Shown: positions 50,367 through 60,025 of the stretch, piece after piece
How positions within the stretch are numbered: position 1 is the stretch's first letter
How the letters are laid out: each line of letters starts with the position of its first letter
NCBI GenBank assembly: GCA_934654475.1
Contig: CAKUFZ010000002.1
Coordinates: 79,392 to 143,391, forward strand
Source: an uncultured Coriobacteriales bacterium
Lineage (GTDB): Bacteria > Actinomycetota > Coriobacteriia > Coriobacteriales > UMGS124
DNA length: 64,000 nucleotides
Direction: 5' to 3'
Position numbers and translations under genes: made by a program
The notes under the pieces: model-generated
Databases searched by the model: none
Told to the model about the DNA's origin: nothing
Seen by the model: the letters and a program-made list of their open reading frames with translations, nothing else

Positions 50367-51515
50367 CTACTTCACGCAGGAGGCGACAGCCTGGGCCACA
50401 GCGGCGGCGACGGTCTTGTCGAGCGCGCTGGGGATGACGTAGTCAGCGTTGAGCTGCTCGGGCGTCACGAGGTCGGCGATGGCGTAGGCGGCCTTGATCT
50501 CCATCTCCTCGGTGATCTGAGGAGCGTGGGCAGCCAGAGCGCCCTTGAAGATGCCAGGGAACACGAGCACGTTGTTGATCTGGTTGGGGAAGTCGGAGCG
50601 ACCGGTGCCCACAACGGCGGCGCCGCCGGCCTTGGCCTCGTCAGGCATGATCTCAGGCACGGGGTTGGCCATAGCGAAGACGATGCCGTTGTTCATGGAA
50701 GCGACCATCTCGCGGCTCACGACGTTGGCAGCAGACACGCCCACGAAGGCGTCGGCGCCCTTGAGGGCATCAGCCAGGGTGCCGGTGAGATGCTTGCGGT
50801 TCGTGACCTTGGCCATCTCGGCCTTGGCAGCGTTGAGGCGCGGGTCGCCCTCGCACACGATACCCTTGGAGTCGCACAGGATGACCTCGCCAAAGCCCAT
50901 GTGCAGCATGAGCTCACCGATGGCGATGCCAGCGGCGCCGGCGCCGTTGATGACGATGGTCATCTCGCCCATCTTCTTGCCCGTCACCTTCATGGCGTTG
51001 AGCATAGCCGCAGAGGTCACGATGGCAGTGCCGTGCTGGTCGTCGTGGAAGACGGGGATGTCGCAGACCTCCTTCAGGCGGCGCTCGATCTCAAAGCAGC
51101 GGGGAGCCGAGATGTCCTCGAGGTTGATGCCGCCGAACGACTTGGAGATGAGCTGGATGGTGCGCACAATCTCGTCGGTGTCCTTGGAATCGATGCACAG
51201 GGGGAAGGCGTCGACGTCGCCAAACTCCTTGAACAGGACGCACTTGCCCTCCATGACGGGCATGCCAGCGGCAGGGCCGATGTCGCCCAGACCAAGAACG
51301 GCGGTACCGTCGGTGATGACGGCCACGAGGTTGTTGCGGCGGGTGAGGTCCCAGGACTTCTGGTAGTCCTTGTTGATGGCACGGCAGGGCTCGGCAACGC
51401 CGGGCGTGTAGAGCAGCGACAGGTCCTCGGCGCTCTCGATATGCTTGCGGGCGCACACCTCGATCTTGCCGCGCATCTCCTCGTGAAGCTTCAGGCTCTC
51501 CTCGCTTACGTTCAC
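50367..51515 (-). CDS. NAD(P)-dependent malic enzyme
   Basis: Oxidatively decarboxylates malate to pyruvate and CO2. The 382-residue protein is of the short bacterial type without a phosphotransacetylase domain. It shows LLYTPGVAEPCRAI (catalytic tyrosine), the GKCVLFKEFGDVDAFPLC segment, FHDDQHGTAIV with the metal-binding aspartates, and the dinucleotide fold INGAGAAGIAIGE. The coenzyme cannot be settled by eye; the acidic residue after the second strand (CDSKG) suits NAD. The GTG at 51515 has AGGAG 10 bases upstream, inside the fumC end. One base separates it from the fumC stop, so translation is coupled to the enzyme that supplies malate. Confidence 0.93.
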   Translation of the reverse strand: MNVSEESLKLHEEMRGKIEVCARKHIESAEDLSLLYTPGVAEPCRAINKDYQKSWDLTRRNNLVAVITDGTAVLGLGDIGPAAGMPVMEGKCVLFKEFGDVDAFPLCIDSKDTDEIVRTIQLISKSFGGINLEDISAPRCFEIERRLKEVCDIPVFHDDQHGTAIVTSAAMLNAMKVTGKKMGEMTIVINGAGAAGIAIGELMLHMGFGEVILCDSKGIVCEGDPRLNAAKAEMAKVTNRKHLTGTLADALKGADAFVGVSAANVVSREMVASMNNGIVFAMANPVPEIMPDEAKAGGAAVVGTGRSDFPNQINNVLVFPGIFKGALAAHAPQITEEMEIKAAYAIADLVTPEQLNADYVIPSALDKTVAAAVAQAVASCVK

Positions 51516-51516
51516 G

Positions 51517-52890
51517 CTAGATCATCTCCTCTGGTTTGAAAACCTTGTCGAATTCCTCAGCAGTCATAAAACCTAGGCCAATGCAGGCCTCTTTGAGGCT
51601 GGTGCCGTTTGCAAACGCGGACTTCGCCACTTTGGCGGCGTTCTCGTAGCCGATGTAGGGGTTGAGGCAGGTCACGAGCATGAGCGAGTTGTGCAGGTTG
51701 GCGTCCATCTTGTCGCGACGCGCCTCGATGCCGCATGCACAGTTGACCTCGAACGAACGGATGACGTCGGCAAGCAGGCGAGCCGACTGAAGGTAGTTGT
51801 ACGCAATGACAGGCATGAATACATTGAGCTCGAAGTTGCCCTGGCTCGCGGCAAAACCGATGGTGGCGTCATTGCCCATGACCTGCACCGCCACCATGGT
51901 GACGGCCTCGCACTGCGTAGGGTTCACCTTGCCGGGCATGATGGAGCTGCCAGGCTCGTTGGCGGGAATCGTGATCTCGCCCAGGCCAAGACGCGGGCCC
52001 GATGCCAGCCAACGAACGTCGTTGGCGATCTTCATCAGGTTGGCAGCCAGGCCACGAAGCGCACCGTGGGAGAACGCCACGGCGTCCTTGCCCGAAAGCG
52101 CGGCGAACTTGTTGGGGTCGCTCACAAAAGGCTCGCCGGTAAGCTCGGCAATCTTTGCAGCCGAAAGCTTGTCAAAGCCGGCGGGAGCATTGAGGCCGGT
52201 GCCCACGGCAGTGCCGCCCAGGGCGAGCTTGCGCATGGGGGCAAGGGAGAGCTCGAGCTGCTCGGCACTGTTCTGCAGCAAGCCGACCCAACCCCTGACC
52301 TCCTGGGAAAAGGCAATCGGCACGGCGTCCTGCAGGTGGGTGCGGCCGCACTTGACGACGCCCTCATGCTCGGCCGCAACGCGCTCAAGCGTAGCCGCAA
52401 GCGACTTCACAGCGGGAAGCACCGCGTCGCGCACCGCAAGCACGCAGGCGATGTGCAGCGCCGTGGGGAACGTGTCATTGGAGGACTGGGAGCGGTTGAC
52501 CGAGTCGTTGGGATGCAGCACGCGCTCGCCGGCAATCTGGTTGCCGCGGTTGGCGACGACCTCGTTGACGTTCATGTTGGACTGCGTGCCCGAACCCGTC
52601 TGCCACACCTTGAGCGGGAATTCCCCGTCGAGCTTGCCGGCAAGAATCTCATCGCATGCCTGCGAAATAAGCTCGCCGGAGCGGCAGGGCAGCACGCCAA
52701 GCTCGACGTTGGCCTGGGCTGCCGCCTTCTTGAGGATGGCGAACGCCCGCACGATCTCGACGGGCATCGTCTCGGTGCCGATGCGGAAGTTCTGGTAGCT
52801 GCGCTGGGTCTGCGCGCCCCACAGGGCACTTGCCGGCACCTGCATGTCACCCATGGAGTCGTGCTCTACGCGAAACTGTTCTTGCTGCAT
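51517..52890 (-). CDS. fumC: fumarate hydratase class II
   Basis: Interconverts fumarate and malate. The 457-residue homotetramer-type enzyme shows VWQTGSGTQSNMNVNEV, the NDTFPTALHIA segment, GRTHLQDAVP and the superfamily signature GSSIMPGKVNP. It is the oxygen-stable, cluster-free form. ATG at 52890 with GAGAGGAAAG upstream; a TACAAT -10-like box lies at 52928-52933, just inside a short GC palindrome. It forms a two-gene unit with the downstream malic enzyme. Confidence 0.95.
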   Translation of the reverse strand: MQQEQFRVEHDSMGDMQVPASALWGAQTQRSYQNFRIGTETMPVEIVRAFAILKKAAAQANVELGVLPCRSGELISQACDEILAGKLDGEFPLKVWQTGSGTQSNMNVNEVVANRGNQIAGERVLHPNDSVNRSQSSNDTFPTALHIACVLAVRDAVLPAVKSLAATLERVAAEHEGVVKCGRTHLQDAVPIAFSQEVRGWVGLLQNSAEQLELSLAPMRKLALGGTAVGTGLNAPAGFDKLSAAKIAELTGEPFVSDPNKFAALSGKDAVAFSHGALRGLAANLMKIANDVRWLASGPRLGLGEITIPANEPGSSIMPGKVNPTQCEAVTMVAVQVMGNDATIGFAASQGNFELNVFMPVIAYNYLQSARLLADVIRSFEVNCACGIEARRDKMDANLHNSLMLVTCLNPYIGYENAAKVAKSAFANGTSLKEACIGLGFMTAEEFDKVFKPEEMI

Positions 52891-52958
52891 GCTTTCCTCT
52901 CAGTCGAAGGAGCAGGGCAAAGTCTTATTGTACGCCAGGGGCCCTCTCCTGGGATTCC

Positions 52959-54776
52959 TCACTCCCCGAGCTGTTCTTGAATTTCAAGCCATTCCATCTC
53001 GAGGGAGTCGATTTGGTCCTTGCACGCGTCCACCTGCGACTGCAGCTTGCCCAAACCCTCGAAGTCAGATGCGGGCAAGCCCATCATCTGCTCCTGCAGG
53101 GCGGCGATGCGCTCGTTTTGCGTGTCCATCTTGCGCTCGATGCTCGAAAGCTGCTTGCGCAGACGATAGATGTCGGACTGGCTGAGGCCGCACGAGGTCT
53201 CGGCAGCTGCACTCGGCTTTGCACCGGCCGAGGCCGAGGCGGCGTTGGAAGCCTTCGCGCTTGCGGCGCGCTCATGGGCGTCGAGCTTCTCAAGGAACTC
53301 GTCGACGCCGCCGGGCACATGGGTGAGCTTGCCGTCCATGACCATGTACTGGTTGTCGGTCACGCGCTCCATGAGATAGCGGTCGTGCGTCACAAGGATG
53401 AGGGTGCCGGGCCAAGAGTCGAGCAGGTCCTCGAGGATGGCAAGCATGTCGGTGTCCATGTCGTTGCCAGGCTCGTCGAGGACGAGGACGTTGGGCTCGC
53501 TCAAAAGCACGAGCATGAGCTGCAGGCGGCGCTGCTGGCCGCCGGAGAGCTCCTCCACGCGCGTGAGCTGCTGGCCGGGCTCGAAGCCGATGTTTTCAAG
53601 CAGCTGTGCGGGCGTGTACTCCTTGCCATTGATTGTGTAACGATTCTTGAGGCCGGCAAGCACCTCGCGCACCGTCTCACCGGTATGGGCAAGGAGCTCG
53701 TCGAGGCGCTGGGAGAGCACCGCGCACTTCACGGACTTGCCGATCTTCACCGTGCCCGCGGTAGGAGCGAGGCGGCCGGTGAGAATGGAGAGGAGCGTCG
53801 TCTTGCCCGCGCCGTTGGCGCCGAGGATGCCGTAGCGGTCACCGGGGCCAATAAGCCAGTTCACGTCGTCGAGGACCTTTTTGTCCCCAAAGTCAACCGT
53901 GACGTTTTTGAGCTCGAAGACCTGCTTGCCCAAGCGGCTCACGGCCAGGCGGTGCAGCTCGATGGAGTTGCGCATAGGCGGCACGTCGTCGATCAGCTCG
54001 TGGGCCGCCTTGGTACGGAACTTGGGCTTGCAGGCCCTGGCCTGCGGGCCGCGAGCCAGCCATGCGAGCTCCTTGCGCAGCAGGTTCTGCCTGCGGTCCT
54101 CGATGGCGCGGGCCTGGCGGTCGCGCTCGAGACGCTGCTGGATGTAGGCGGAGTAGCCGCCCTCGAAGGGGTCGACGATACCGTCGTGCACCTCCCACAT
54201 GGACAGGCACACCTCGTCGAGGAACCAGCGGTCGTGCGTGACCACGAGCAGGGCGCCGGTGCCCTGCGGCCAGCGGGCGTTGAGGTGGGCGGCGAGCCAG
54301 CGGATGGTGCGCATGTCGAGGTGGTTCGTGGGCTCGTCGAGGGCCAGGATGTCCCAGTCGCCCACAAGCAGGCGCGCCAGGTCGACGCGACGGCGCTGGC
54401 CGCCGGAAAGCGACCCCACGCGCGCGTCCCAGGCGACGTCGCCGATGAGGGCAGCGACGATGGCGCGCGTCTTGGGGTCGGAGGCCCACTCGTGCTCGGG
54501 GGCGTCTCCCACGACGCACTCCCCCACCGTGGCGTCGTCGGGCAGGGAGTCCTTCTGTCCGAGCACGCCCACGCGCGTGCCGCGCCTCATGGTGACGCGA
54601 CCCGTGTCGGGCTCCAGGAGCCCAGAGACGATGTTGAGCAGCGTCGACTTGCCGTCGCCGTTCTTGCCCACGATACCCGTGCGGTCGCCCTCGGCGACAC
54701 CCAGGCTGAGCCCGGTGAGCACGCGGCGGGTGGGGTATTCCAAACTTACGTCTTCGCAGCTGATGAGAACGCCCAC
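52959..54776 (-). CDS. uup: ABC-F family ATPase (Uup-like)
   Basis: A soluble protein of 605 residues with two ABC domains and no membrane segment, the ABC-F type that acts on ribosomes or, for Uup, on nucleic acid structures. Domain 1 has GKNGDGKST and DEPTNHLD; domain 2 has GANGAGKTT and a second Walker B reading DEPGNDMD instead of DEPTNHLD. An inter-domain linker (about 230-290) and a C-terminal Ala/Ser-rich linker with a coiled coil (about 530-605) match the Uup subgroup. GTG at 54776 with AAGG 9 bases upstream. It overlaps nothing but starts 2 bases after the murJ stop. Confidence 0.9.
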   Translation of the reverse strand: MGVLISCEDVSLEYPTRRVLTGLSLGVAEGDRTGIVGKNGDGKSTLLNIVSGLLEPDTGRVTMRRGTRVGVLGQKDSLPDDATVGECVVGDAPEHEWASDPKTRAIVAALIGDVAWDARVGSLSGGQRRRVDLARLLVGDWDILALDEPTNHLDMRTIRWLAAHLNARWPQGTGALLVVTHDRWFLDEVCLSMWEVHDGIVDPFEGGYSAYIQQRLERDRQARAIEDRRQNLLRKELAWLARGPQARACKPKFRTKAAHELIDDVPPMRNSIELHRLAVSRLGKQVFELKNVTVDFGDKKVLDDVNWLIGPGDRYGILGANGAGKTTLLSILTGRLAPTAGTVKIGKSVKCAVLSQRLDELLAHTGETVREVLAGLKNRYTINGKEYTPAQLLENIGFEPGQQLTRVEELSGGQQRRLQLMLVLLSEPNVLVLDEPGNDMDTDMLAILEDLLDSWPGTLILVTHDRYLMERVTDNQYMVMDGKLTHVPGGVDEFLEKLDAHERAASAKASNAASASAGAKPSAAAETSCGLSQSDIYRLRKQLSSIERKMDTQNERIAALQEQMMGLPASDFEGLGKLQSQVDACKDQIDSLEMEWLEIQEQLGE

Positions 54777-54777
54777 G

Positions 54778-56601
54778 CTAGTTTGCCTTTCTCGGAAGGA
54801 ATCGGGCCACGATGCGGTTGATGAACGCACTGCCGGGGACATGGAGCACCACGCCCAGGCCATAGGTCACGACAAGACTTGCAAGGCCGCCCACCACGAT
54901 GCACGCGAGCGCCCAGGGAATGCCTCCCGCCTCGATGGGCATGACGAAGGCCTGAAGCGCCCAGAGCAACGCCGCGCCCACGGCGGCGCCGGCGGCGCCC
55001 ACGAGAAGCGAGGACATGAACGACCCCACGAGCGTCCTCAGGCCAATGCCGCCCAGACGCTTGCTCAGGTAGGCGTAGCACCACACGGTGCCCAGGACGA
55101 AGAACGCTATCTGGGCGACGGCGACGCCGGCCAGACCGAAGCCGTCCCAGGAACCGGCGCCCAGGCACAACACGATGGTGAGCACGACCTGGACGATGGA
55201 AACGACGAGGTTGCACACCGCATACTGCTTCATGGCACGCAGCGCGCTGAAGACCTTCTGCATGAACAGGAAGCATGCATAGAACGGCAGGCTCAGCGCC
55301 ATGACGGCAAGGTAGCCGCTCACGAGGCTCACGCTCGTCCAGTCGAAACTGCCCGCGCGGAAGAGCGACACGAGCGGCACGGCAAACACGATGAGGTAGA
55401 GCATGAACGGCACCATCGAGAAGAAGTTCTGCTGGGTGCCCGAGACGATGGTACGGCGCACCGCAGCGTCGTCTCGGTCGGCGACCATGCCCGCAAGCTC
55501 GGTAAACAGCGTCGTGGTGACGGGCACCGCAAGGAACGCGTACGGCAGCGTGAACCACTGGCGCGCATAGTAGAGCACCGACGACCCCGCGTCGCTCACC
55601 GCCATGGCAGCGGCGTTCTGCACGCTCACCGTGGCAAACGAGCACAGCGTCACGACGATGGTGGGGATGCCCAGCGCAAGCGTCTCACGCAGGGCGGGGT
55701 CGTGCAGGTTGATGCGCCACGGCTTGAGATGCACGCCGTTCTTGGCAAGCGCAGGCACCTGCATCGCCATCTGCACAAATACGCCCAAAGGCGTGCCCAC
55801 GGCCAGCACGAGCTTGGCGAAGTCGGGGTTGTCGGCCGACACAAAGTAGTACACGAACATCGCGAAGATGACGACGATGTTGTTGGCGATGGGCGCCGCA
55901 GAGCTCCAAAAGTAGTCGCTGCGCGAGTTGAGCAGGCCTCCCGCCACCGCAGACACACCGTAGAAGAGCAGTTGCACCGCAAAGAACCGGAAGAAGTAGA
56001 CGACAAGCTCGCGGTCGCCCGAGGGGCTGAAGAACATCTGCGTCCACACGACCTGCGGGGCAAAAAGCGTGGCAAGCAGCGCCACGACTCCCAAAAAGAC
56101 CAGGACGATGCCCATGAGGGTGCTTGCGTACTGGTTGGCACGCTCCTCGCCCTCGCGTTTACGCAGGCTCACGTACACGGGCAAGAACGCCGTCACGAGC
56201 ATGCCGCCCATGACAAGCTCGTAGAGCTGGTTGGGCAGGTTGCACGCCACCTGGTACGACGAGCTGAGCAAGGTCGTGCCCATCGCAAGGCCCATGGCCC
56301 ATGTGCGGATGAAGCCCGTGATACGCGAGATGGCCACGCACACGCTGATGAGAAGCTGCGAGCGGCCCACGCGCGCCTGGCGGTCGGACTCCGACTCCGT
56401 CTCGGGCGAGACCGTGCTCGCAGGCCGCTCAGAGACCCGCATGTGAGCGGGGGCGGCCGTCGAACCAGCCGCCGCCCGGGCAGCGCCCCCGGCAACGCCC
56501 ATATGCGCGGGGGCGCGGGAAGGCTGTGGTGCGGGCTCCGTGACGCCCGCGGGCCTCATGTGCCGGGGTACGTACTCTTCGTGCTCCGACACCCGCATCA
56601 T
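54778..56601 (-). CDS. murJ: lipid II flippase MurJ (MviN)
   Basis: Moves lipid II across the membrane for peptidoglycan synthesis. The 607-residue MOP-superfamily protein has about 14 hydrophobic helices, beginning RSQLLISVCVAISRITGFIRTWAM, with the central cavity segment SSSYQVACNLPNQLYELV. A cytoplasmic N-tail of about 75 residues precedes the first helix and contains a loosely repeated A/R-HM-RV motif (RHMRPAG, AHMGVAG, AHMRVSE). Its ATG overlaps the ybaK stop as ATGA. Confidence 0.93.
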   Translation of the reverse strand: MMRVSEHEEYVPRHMRPAGVTEPAPQPSRAPAHMGVAGGAARAAAGSTAAPAHMRVSERPASTVSPETESESDRQARVGRSQLLISVCVAISRITGFIRTWAMGLAMGTTLLSSSYQVACNLPNQLYELVMGGMLVTAFLPVYVSLRKREGEERANQYASTLMGIVLVFLGVVALLATLFAPQVVWTQMFFSPSGDRELVVYFFRFFAVQLLFYGVSAVAGGLLNSRSDYFWSSAAPIANNIVVIFAMFVYYFVSADNPDFAKLVLAVGTPLGVFVQMAMQVPALAKNGVHLKPWRINLHDPALRETLALGIPTIVVTLCSFATVSVQNAAAMAVSDAGSSVLYYARQWFTLPYAFLAVPVTTTLFTELAGMVADRDDAAVRRTIVSGTQQNFFSMVPFMLYLIVFAVPLVSLFRAGSFDWTSVSLVSGYLAVMALSLPFYACFLFMQKVFSALRAMKQYAVCNLVVSIVQVVLTIVLCLGAGSWDGFGLAGVAVAQIAFFVLGTVWCYAYLSKRLGGIGLRTLVGSFMSSLLVGAAGAAVGAALLWALQAFVMPIEAGGIPWALACIVVGGLASLVVTYGLGVVLHVPGSAFINRIVARFLPRKAN

Positions 56602-57104
56602 CCCTCCACCAAATCGAGAAACGCCGCATGGCAGAAGTTCGCAAGCTCCACAGGGTCGAGGACAAGCTTCGCGCCGATCTTGCCGCCGGAAATCGAGATG
56701 CGGTCAAAGAGCTGGGCGGTCTCGTCGATGAACGTGGGGAACTCCTTCTTCATGCCCAACGGCGACGTGCCGCCACGCACATACCCGGTCACTGCCGGCA
56801 GGTCATGCCAGTTGAGCAGCGCCAGCGACTTCTCACCTGCCGCGCGCGCCGCCTTTTTGAGGTCGAGCTCGCAGGCAACGGGGATGCAGAAGACTGAGTA
56901 GGTCTTGCGCGGCGAGACGCACACGAGCGTCTTGAAGCTGGCATCGGGGTCCTCGCCCGTGGCAAGCGCAACGCGCACGCCGATGCCCGTGCTCGTCTCG
57001 TCTTCCACCTCGTAGGCAAGGTATTCATAGGCGATGCCTGCGTTGTCGAGTGCTCGCATGGCGTTGGTTTTCGAGCCTGCTTGCTCGCGTTTGCCGCGCG
57101 TCAT
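56598..57104 (-). CDS. ybaK: YbaK/EbsC-type aminoacyl-tRNA deacylase
   Basis: Hydrolyses mischarged tRNA, typically Cys-tRNA(Pro) in the YbaK group. The 168-residue single-domain protein has the conserved VFKTLV-like strand (here SFKTLVCVS), the lysine-containing KKAARAAGEKS helix, the GYVRGGTSPLGMKKEFP loop and SGGKIGAKLVLDP near the C-terminus, all as in YbaK. Its start overlaps the uvrA stop (ATGA) and its stop overlaps murJ, so it is embedded in a coupled uvrA-ybaK-murJ series. Confidence 0.92.
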   Translation of the reverse strand: MTRGKREQAGSKTNAMRALDNAGIAYEYLAYEVEDETSTGIGVRVALATGEDPDASFKTLVCVSPRKTYSVFCIPVACELDLKKAARAAGEKSLALLNWHDLPAVTGYVRGGTSPLGMKKEFPTFIDETAQLFDRISISGGKIGAKLVLDPVELANFCHAAFLDLVEG

Positions 57105-59971
57105 TGCATACGTCCTTCCATGCGGGCGCGGTCGCGCTCGAGAATGGGCGCGAGGAACCGTCCCGTGATGCTCTCGGGGACCGCGCAGACCTCCTCGGGG
57201 GTGCCGGTCGCGACAATCGTACCGCCGCCGTCGCCGCCCTCGGGGCCGAGGTCGATTATATGGTCGGCCACCTTGATGACGTCGAGGTTGTGCTCGATGA
57301 CGAGCACCGTGTTGCCGGCGTCAACGAGGCGCTGCAGCACGATGAGAAGCTGGCGAACGTCCTCGAAGTGCAGGCCCGTGGTAGGCTCGTCAAGGATGTA
57401 GAACGTCTTGCCGGTCTGCCTGCGGTGCAGCTCCTTGGCAAGCTTCACGCGCTGCGCCTCGCCGCCCGAAAGCGTCGTGGCGGGCTGGCCCAAGCGCACA
57501 TAACCCAGGCCCACGTCGTGCAGAGTCTGGAGCTTGCGCTTGATGGAAGGGATAGCCGCGAAGAAGACAAGGGCCTCCTCCACGGTCATCTCGAGCACGT
57601 CGGAGATCGACTTGCCGCGATAGAGCACCTGGAGCGTCTCGCGGTTGTAGCGCTTGCCGCCGCACTGCTCGCAGGGCACGTACACGTCGGGTAGGAAGTG
57701 CATTTCGATCTTGATCTGGCCGTCGCCCTTGCACGCCTCGCAGCGACCGCCCGACACGTTGAAGCTGAAACGGCCGGGGGCGTAGCCGCGGGCCTTGGAC
57801 TCCGGGACGCTCGCAAAGAGGTTGCGCAGGTCGTCCCACAGGCCGATGTAGGTGGCGGGGTTCGAGCGCGGCGTGCGCCCGATGGGGCTCTGGTCGATGT
57901 CGATGACCTTGTCGATGAGCTCGAGGCCCTCGAGGTCCTTGTGGGGGCCGACGGGGCGCATGGAGCGCTGGATGGCGTTGGTGAGCGCAGGGGCCAGCGT
58001 GTCGGTGACCAGTGAGCTTTTGCCTGAACCGGAGACGCCCGTCACCACCGTGAGGGTGCCGATGGGGACGCTCACGGTGACGTCCTTGAGGTTGTTGGCG
58101 GTGGCGCCGCGCAGCGTGATGGATCCGCGCTCGGGGCGGCGGCGCTCCTGGGGCAGCTCGATCATACGCGATCCGCGCAGGTAGGCACCCGTAAGCGACT
58201 CAGACGAGGCTGCGATCTGCGCAGGCGTGCCGGCCGCGACCACTTCTCCTCCGCGCTCGCCGGCACCCGGGCCCATGTCCACCACGAAGTCGGCTGCGCG
58301 AATGGTGTCCTCGTCGTGCTCCACCACCACGACCGTGTTGCCCAGGTCGCGCAGGTGGCGCAGCGTGGCGATGAGGCGGTCGTTGTCTCGCTGGTGAAGA
58401 CCGATGCTAGGCTCGTCGAGAATGTAGAGCACACCCATGAGGCCGGCGCCGATCTGCGTGGCCAGGCGGATGCGCTGCGCCTCACCGCCCGAAAGGGTCG
58501 TGGCTGAGCGCTCAAGCGTGAGATAGCCCAGGCCCACGTCCACCAGGAAGCGCAGGCGCTCCACGATCTCCTTGACGATGCGCGCGCCGATGAAGCTCTC
58601 GCGCTCGGTCAGGGTAAGGCCCTCGAAGAATGCCAGGGCGTCCCTTGTGGACATGCAGCACACGTCGTAAATGGACTTGTCGCCCACCGTGACGGCAAGG
58701 ATCTCGGGCTTGAGGCGGGCGCCGTGGCACGAGGAGCAGGGCTGTTCGATGATGAACGGCTCGATGCGCTCGCGCAGCTTCTCGTTGTCCGACTCGGTGT
58801 AGCGCGTCATCAAAATGTTCGCAAGGCCCGGGAAGGTCGCCTGCCAGCCCGTGTCGCGCCCGTCGAGCGTGCGGTAGGAGACGTCGATCTTCTTGTCGCC
58901 CAAGCCCTCGATGAACACCGTGCGGTCGGCCGGGGAGATCTCGTTCCAGGTGACGTCGGGATCGTAGCCCAGATGCACGGCAACGGCGTCGAGCACCTGC
59001 GGCCAATAGTTGCTCATGTTGAAGATGTTGCCCAGGGCACCGTGGCCGATGGGCTTGTCGGGCGCGCTCACCAGGTGGTCGACATCGATGACGCGATGTA
59101 CGCCCAGACCGTCGCACTCGGGGCACGCGCCATAGGGGGCGTTGAACGAGAAGTCGCGCGGCTGCAGGTCGTCGATGGAGTGGCCGTGCTGGGGGCACGC
59201 CAGGGCAAGCGAGTATTCGAGCAGCTCGCCGGGGCGCTCCCCTTCCTCCATGAGCCACACCGCCACGTTGCCCTGGGCCAGACGCGTCGCCGTCTCGACG
59301 GCCTGGGCGATGCGGCCCAGCGACCCGTCCTTGACGGCGATGCGGTCGACGACGACCTCGATGGTGTGCTTGAACTTCTTGTCGAGCGTCACGCTTTCCT
59401 GGTCGTCGAGGCGGATGACCTCGCCGTCGACGCGCACGCGGGCAAAGCCCTCGGCGCGCAGGTCCTCGAAAAGCTTCGTGTACTCGCCTTTGCGGCCGCG
59501 CACGACGGGGGCGAGCACCAGCGCCTTGCGGCCCTCGGCCGCCTGGGCGATCTTGTCGGCGACCTGGTCGGTCGTCTGGCGCTCAATGACGCGCCCGCAC
59601 TCAGGGCAGTGCGGCGTGCCGATGCGAGCATACAGGAGTCGCAGGTAGTCGTAGATTTCCGTCACCGTGCCCACAGTGGAGCGGGGATTTTTCGACGTTG
59701 TCTTCTGGTCGATGGAGATAGCCGGGGACAGGCCCTCGATGCTGTCGACGTCGGGCTTGTCCATCTGCCCCAAGAACATGCGGGCATAGCTCGAGAGCGA
59801 CTCGACGTAGCGGCGCTGACCCTCGGCGAAGATGGTGTCGAAGGCCAGCGAGCTCTTGCCCGAACCGGAAAGACCCGTGATGACCACGAGCTTGTCGCGG
59901 GGAATCTCAAGCGAGACGTCCTTGAGGTTGTGCTCGCGCGCACCTCGGATGACGATGTTTTCTTGTGTCAT
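57101..59971 (-). CDS. uvrA: excinuclease ABC subunit UvrA
   Basis: Damage-recognition ATPase of nucleotide-excision repair. The 956-residue protein has two ABC ATPase modules with GLSGSGKSS (about 30-38) and GVSGSGKSS (about 640), a zinc-finger pair CPECG ... , CSSCHG, and the C-terminal CEACKGDG ... CEQCGG zinc module, plus two LSGGEAQR signatures. All elements look intact. I chose the ATG at 59971 (GAGG upstream); the frame extends to 60010 but without a ribosome site. It follows a terminator-like hairpin after the flavoprotein gene. Confidence 0.97.
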   Translation of the reverse strand: MTQENIVIRGAREHNLKDVSLEIPRDKLVVITGLSGSGKSSLAFDTIFAEGQRRYVESLSSYARMFLGQMDKPDVDSIEGLSPAISIDQKTTSKNPRSTVGTVTEIYDYLRLLYARIGTPHCPECGRVIERQTTDQVADKIAQAAEGRKALVLAPVVRGRKGEYTKLFEDLRAEGFARVRVDGEVIRLDDQESVTLDKKFKHTIEVVVDRIAVKDGSLGRIAQAVETATRLAQGNVAVWLMEEGERPGELLEYSLALACPQHGHSIDDLQPRDFSFNAPYGACPECDGLGVHRVIDVDHLVSAPDKPIGHGALGNIFNMSNYWPQVLDAVAVHLGYDPDVTWNEISPADRTVFIEGLGDKKIDVSYRTLDGRDTGWQATFPGLANILMTRYTESDNEKLRERIEPFIIEQPCSSCHGARLKPEILAVTVGDKSIYDVCCMSTRDALAFFEGLTLTERESFIGARIVKEIVERLRFLVDVGLGYLTLERSATTLSGGEAQRIRLATQIGAGLMGVLYILDEPSIGLHQRDNDRLIATLRHLRDLGNTVVVVEHDEDTIRAADFVVDMGPGAGERGGEVVAAGTPAQIAASSESLTGAYLRGSRMIELPQERRRPERGSITLRGATANNLKDVTVSVPIGTLTVVTGVSGSGKSSLVTDTLAPALTNAIQRSMRPVGPHKDLEGLELIDKVIDIDQSPIGRTPRSNPATYIGLWDDLRNLFASVPESKARGYAPGRFSFNVSGGRCEACKGDGQIKIEMHFLPDVYVPCEQCGGKRYNRETLQVLYRGKSISDVLEMTVEEALVFFAAIPSIKRKLQTLHDVGLGYVRLGQPATTLSGGEAQRVKLAKELHRRQTGKTFYILDEPTTGLHFEDVRQLLIVLQRLVDAGNTVLVIEHNLDVIKVADHIIDLGPEGGDGGGTIVATGTPEEVCAVPESITGRFLAPILERDRARMEGRMQ

Positions 59972-59992
59972 TGCATGCACCTCTAATTGCAA

Positions 59993-60017
59993 CGGGCGTG
60001 TGGAGGCCACACGCCCG
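59993..60017 (-). terminator. hairpin between flavoprotein gene and uvrA
   Basis: A perfect 11-bp stem with a 3-base loop (arms 59993-60003 and 60007-60017), 8 bases after the flavoprotein stop. Only a weak T stretch follows (TTGCAATT), so it may reduce rather than block read-through into uvrA. Confidence 0.6.
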
Positions 60018-60025
60018 GAAAGAGC

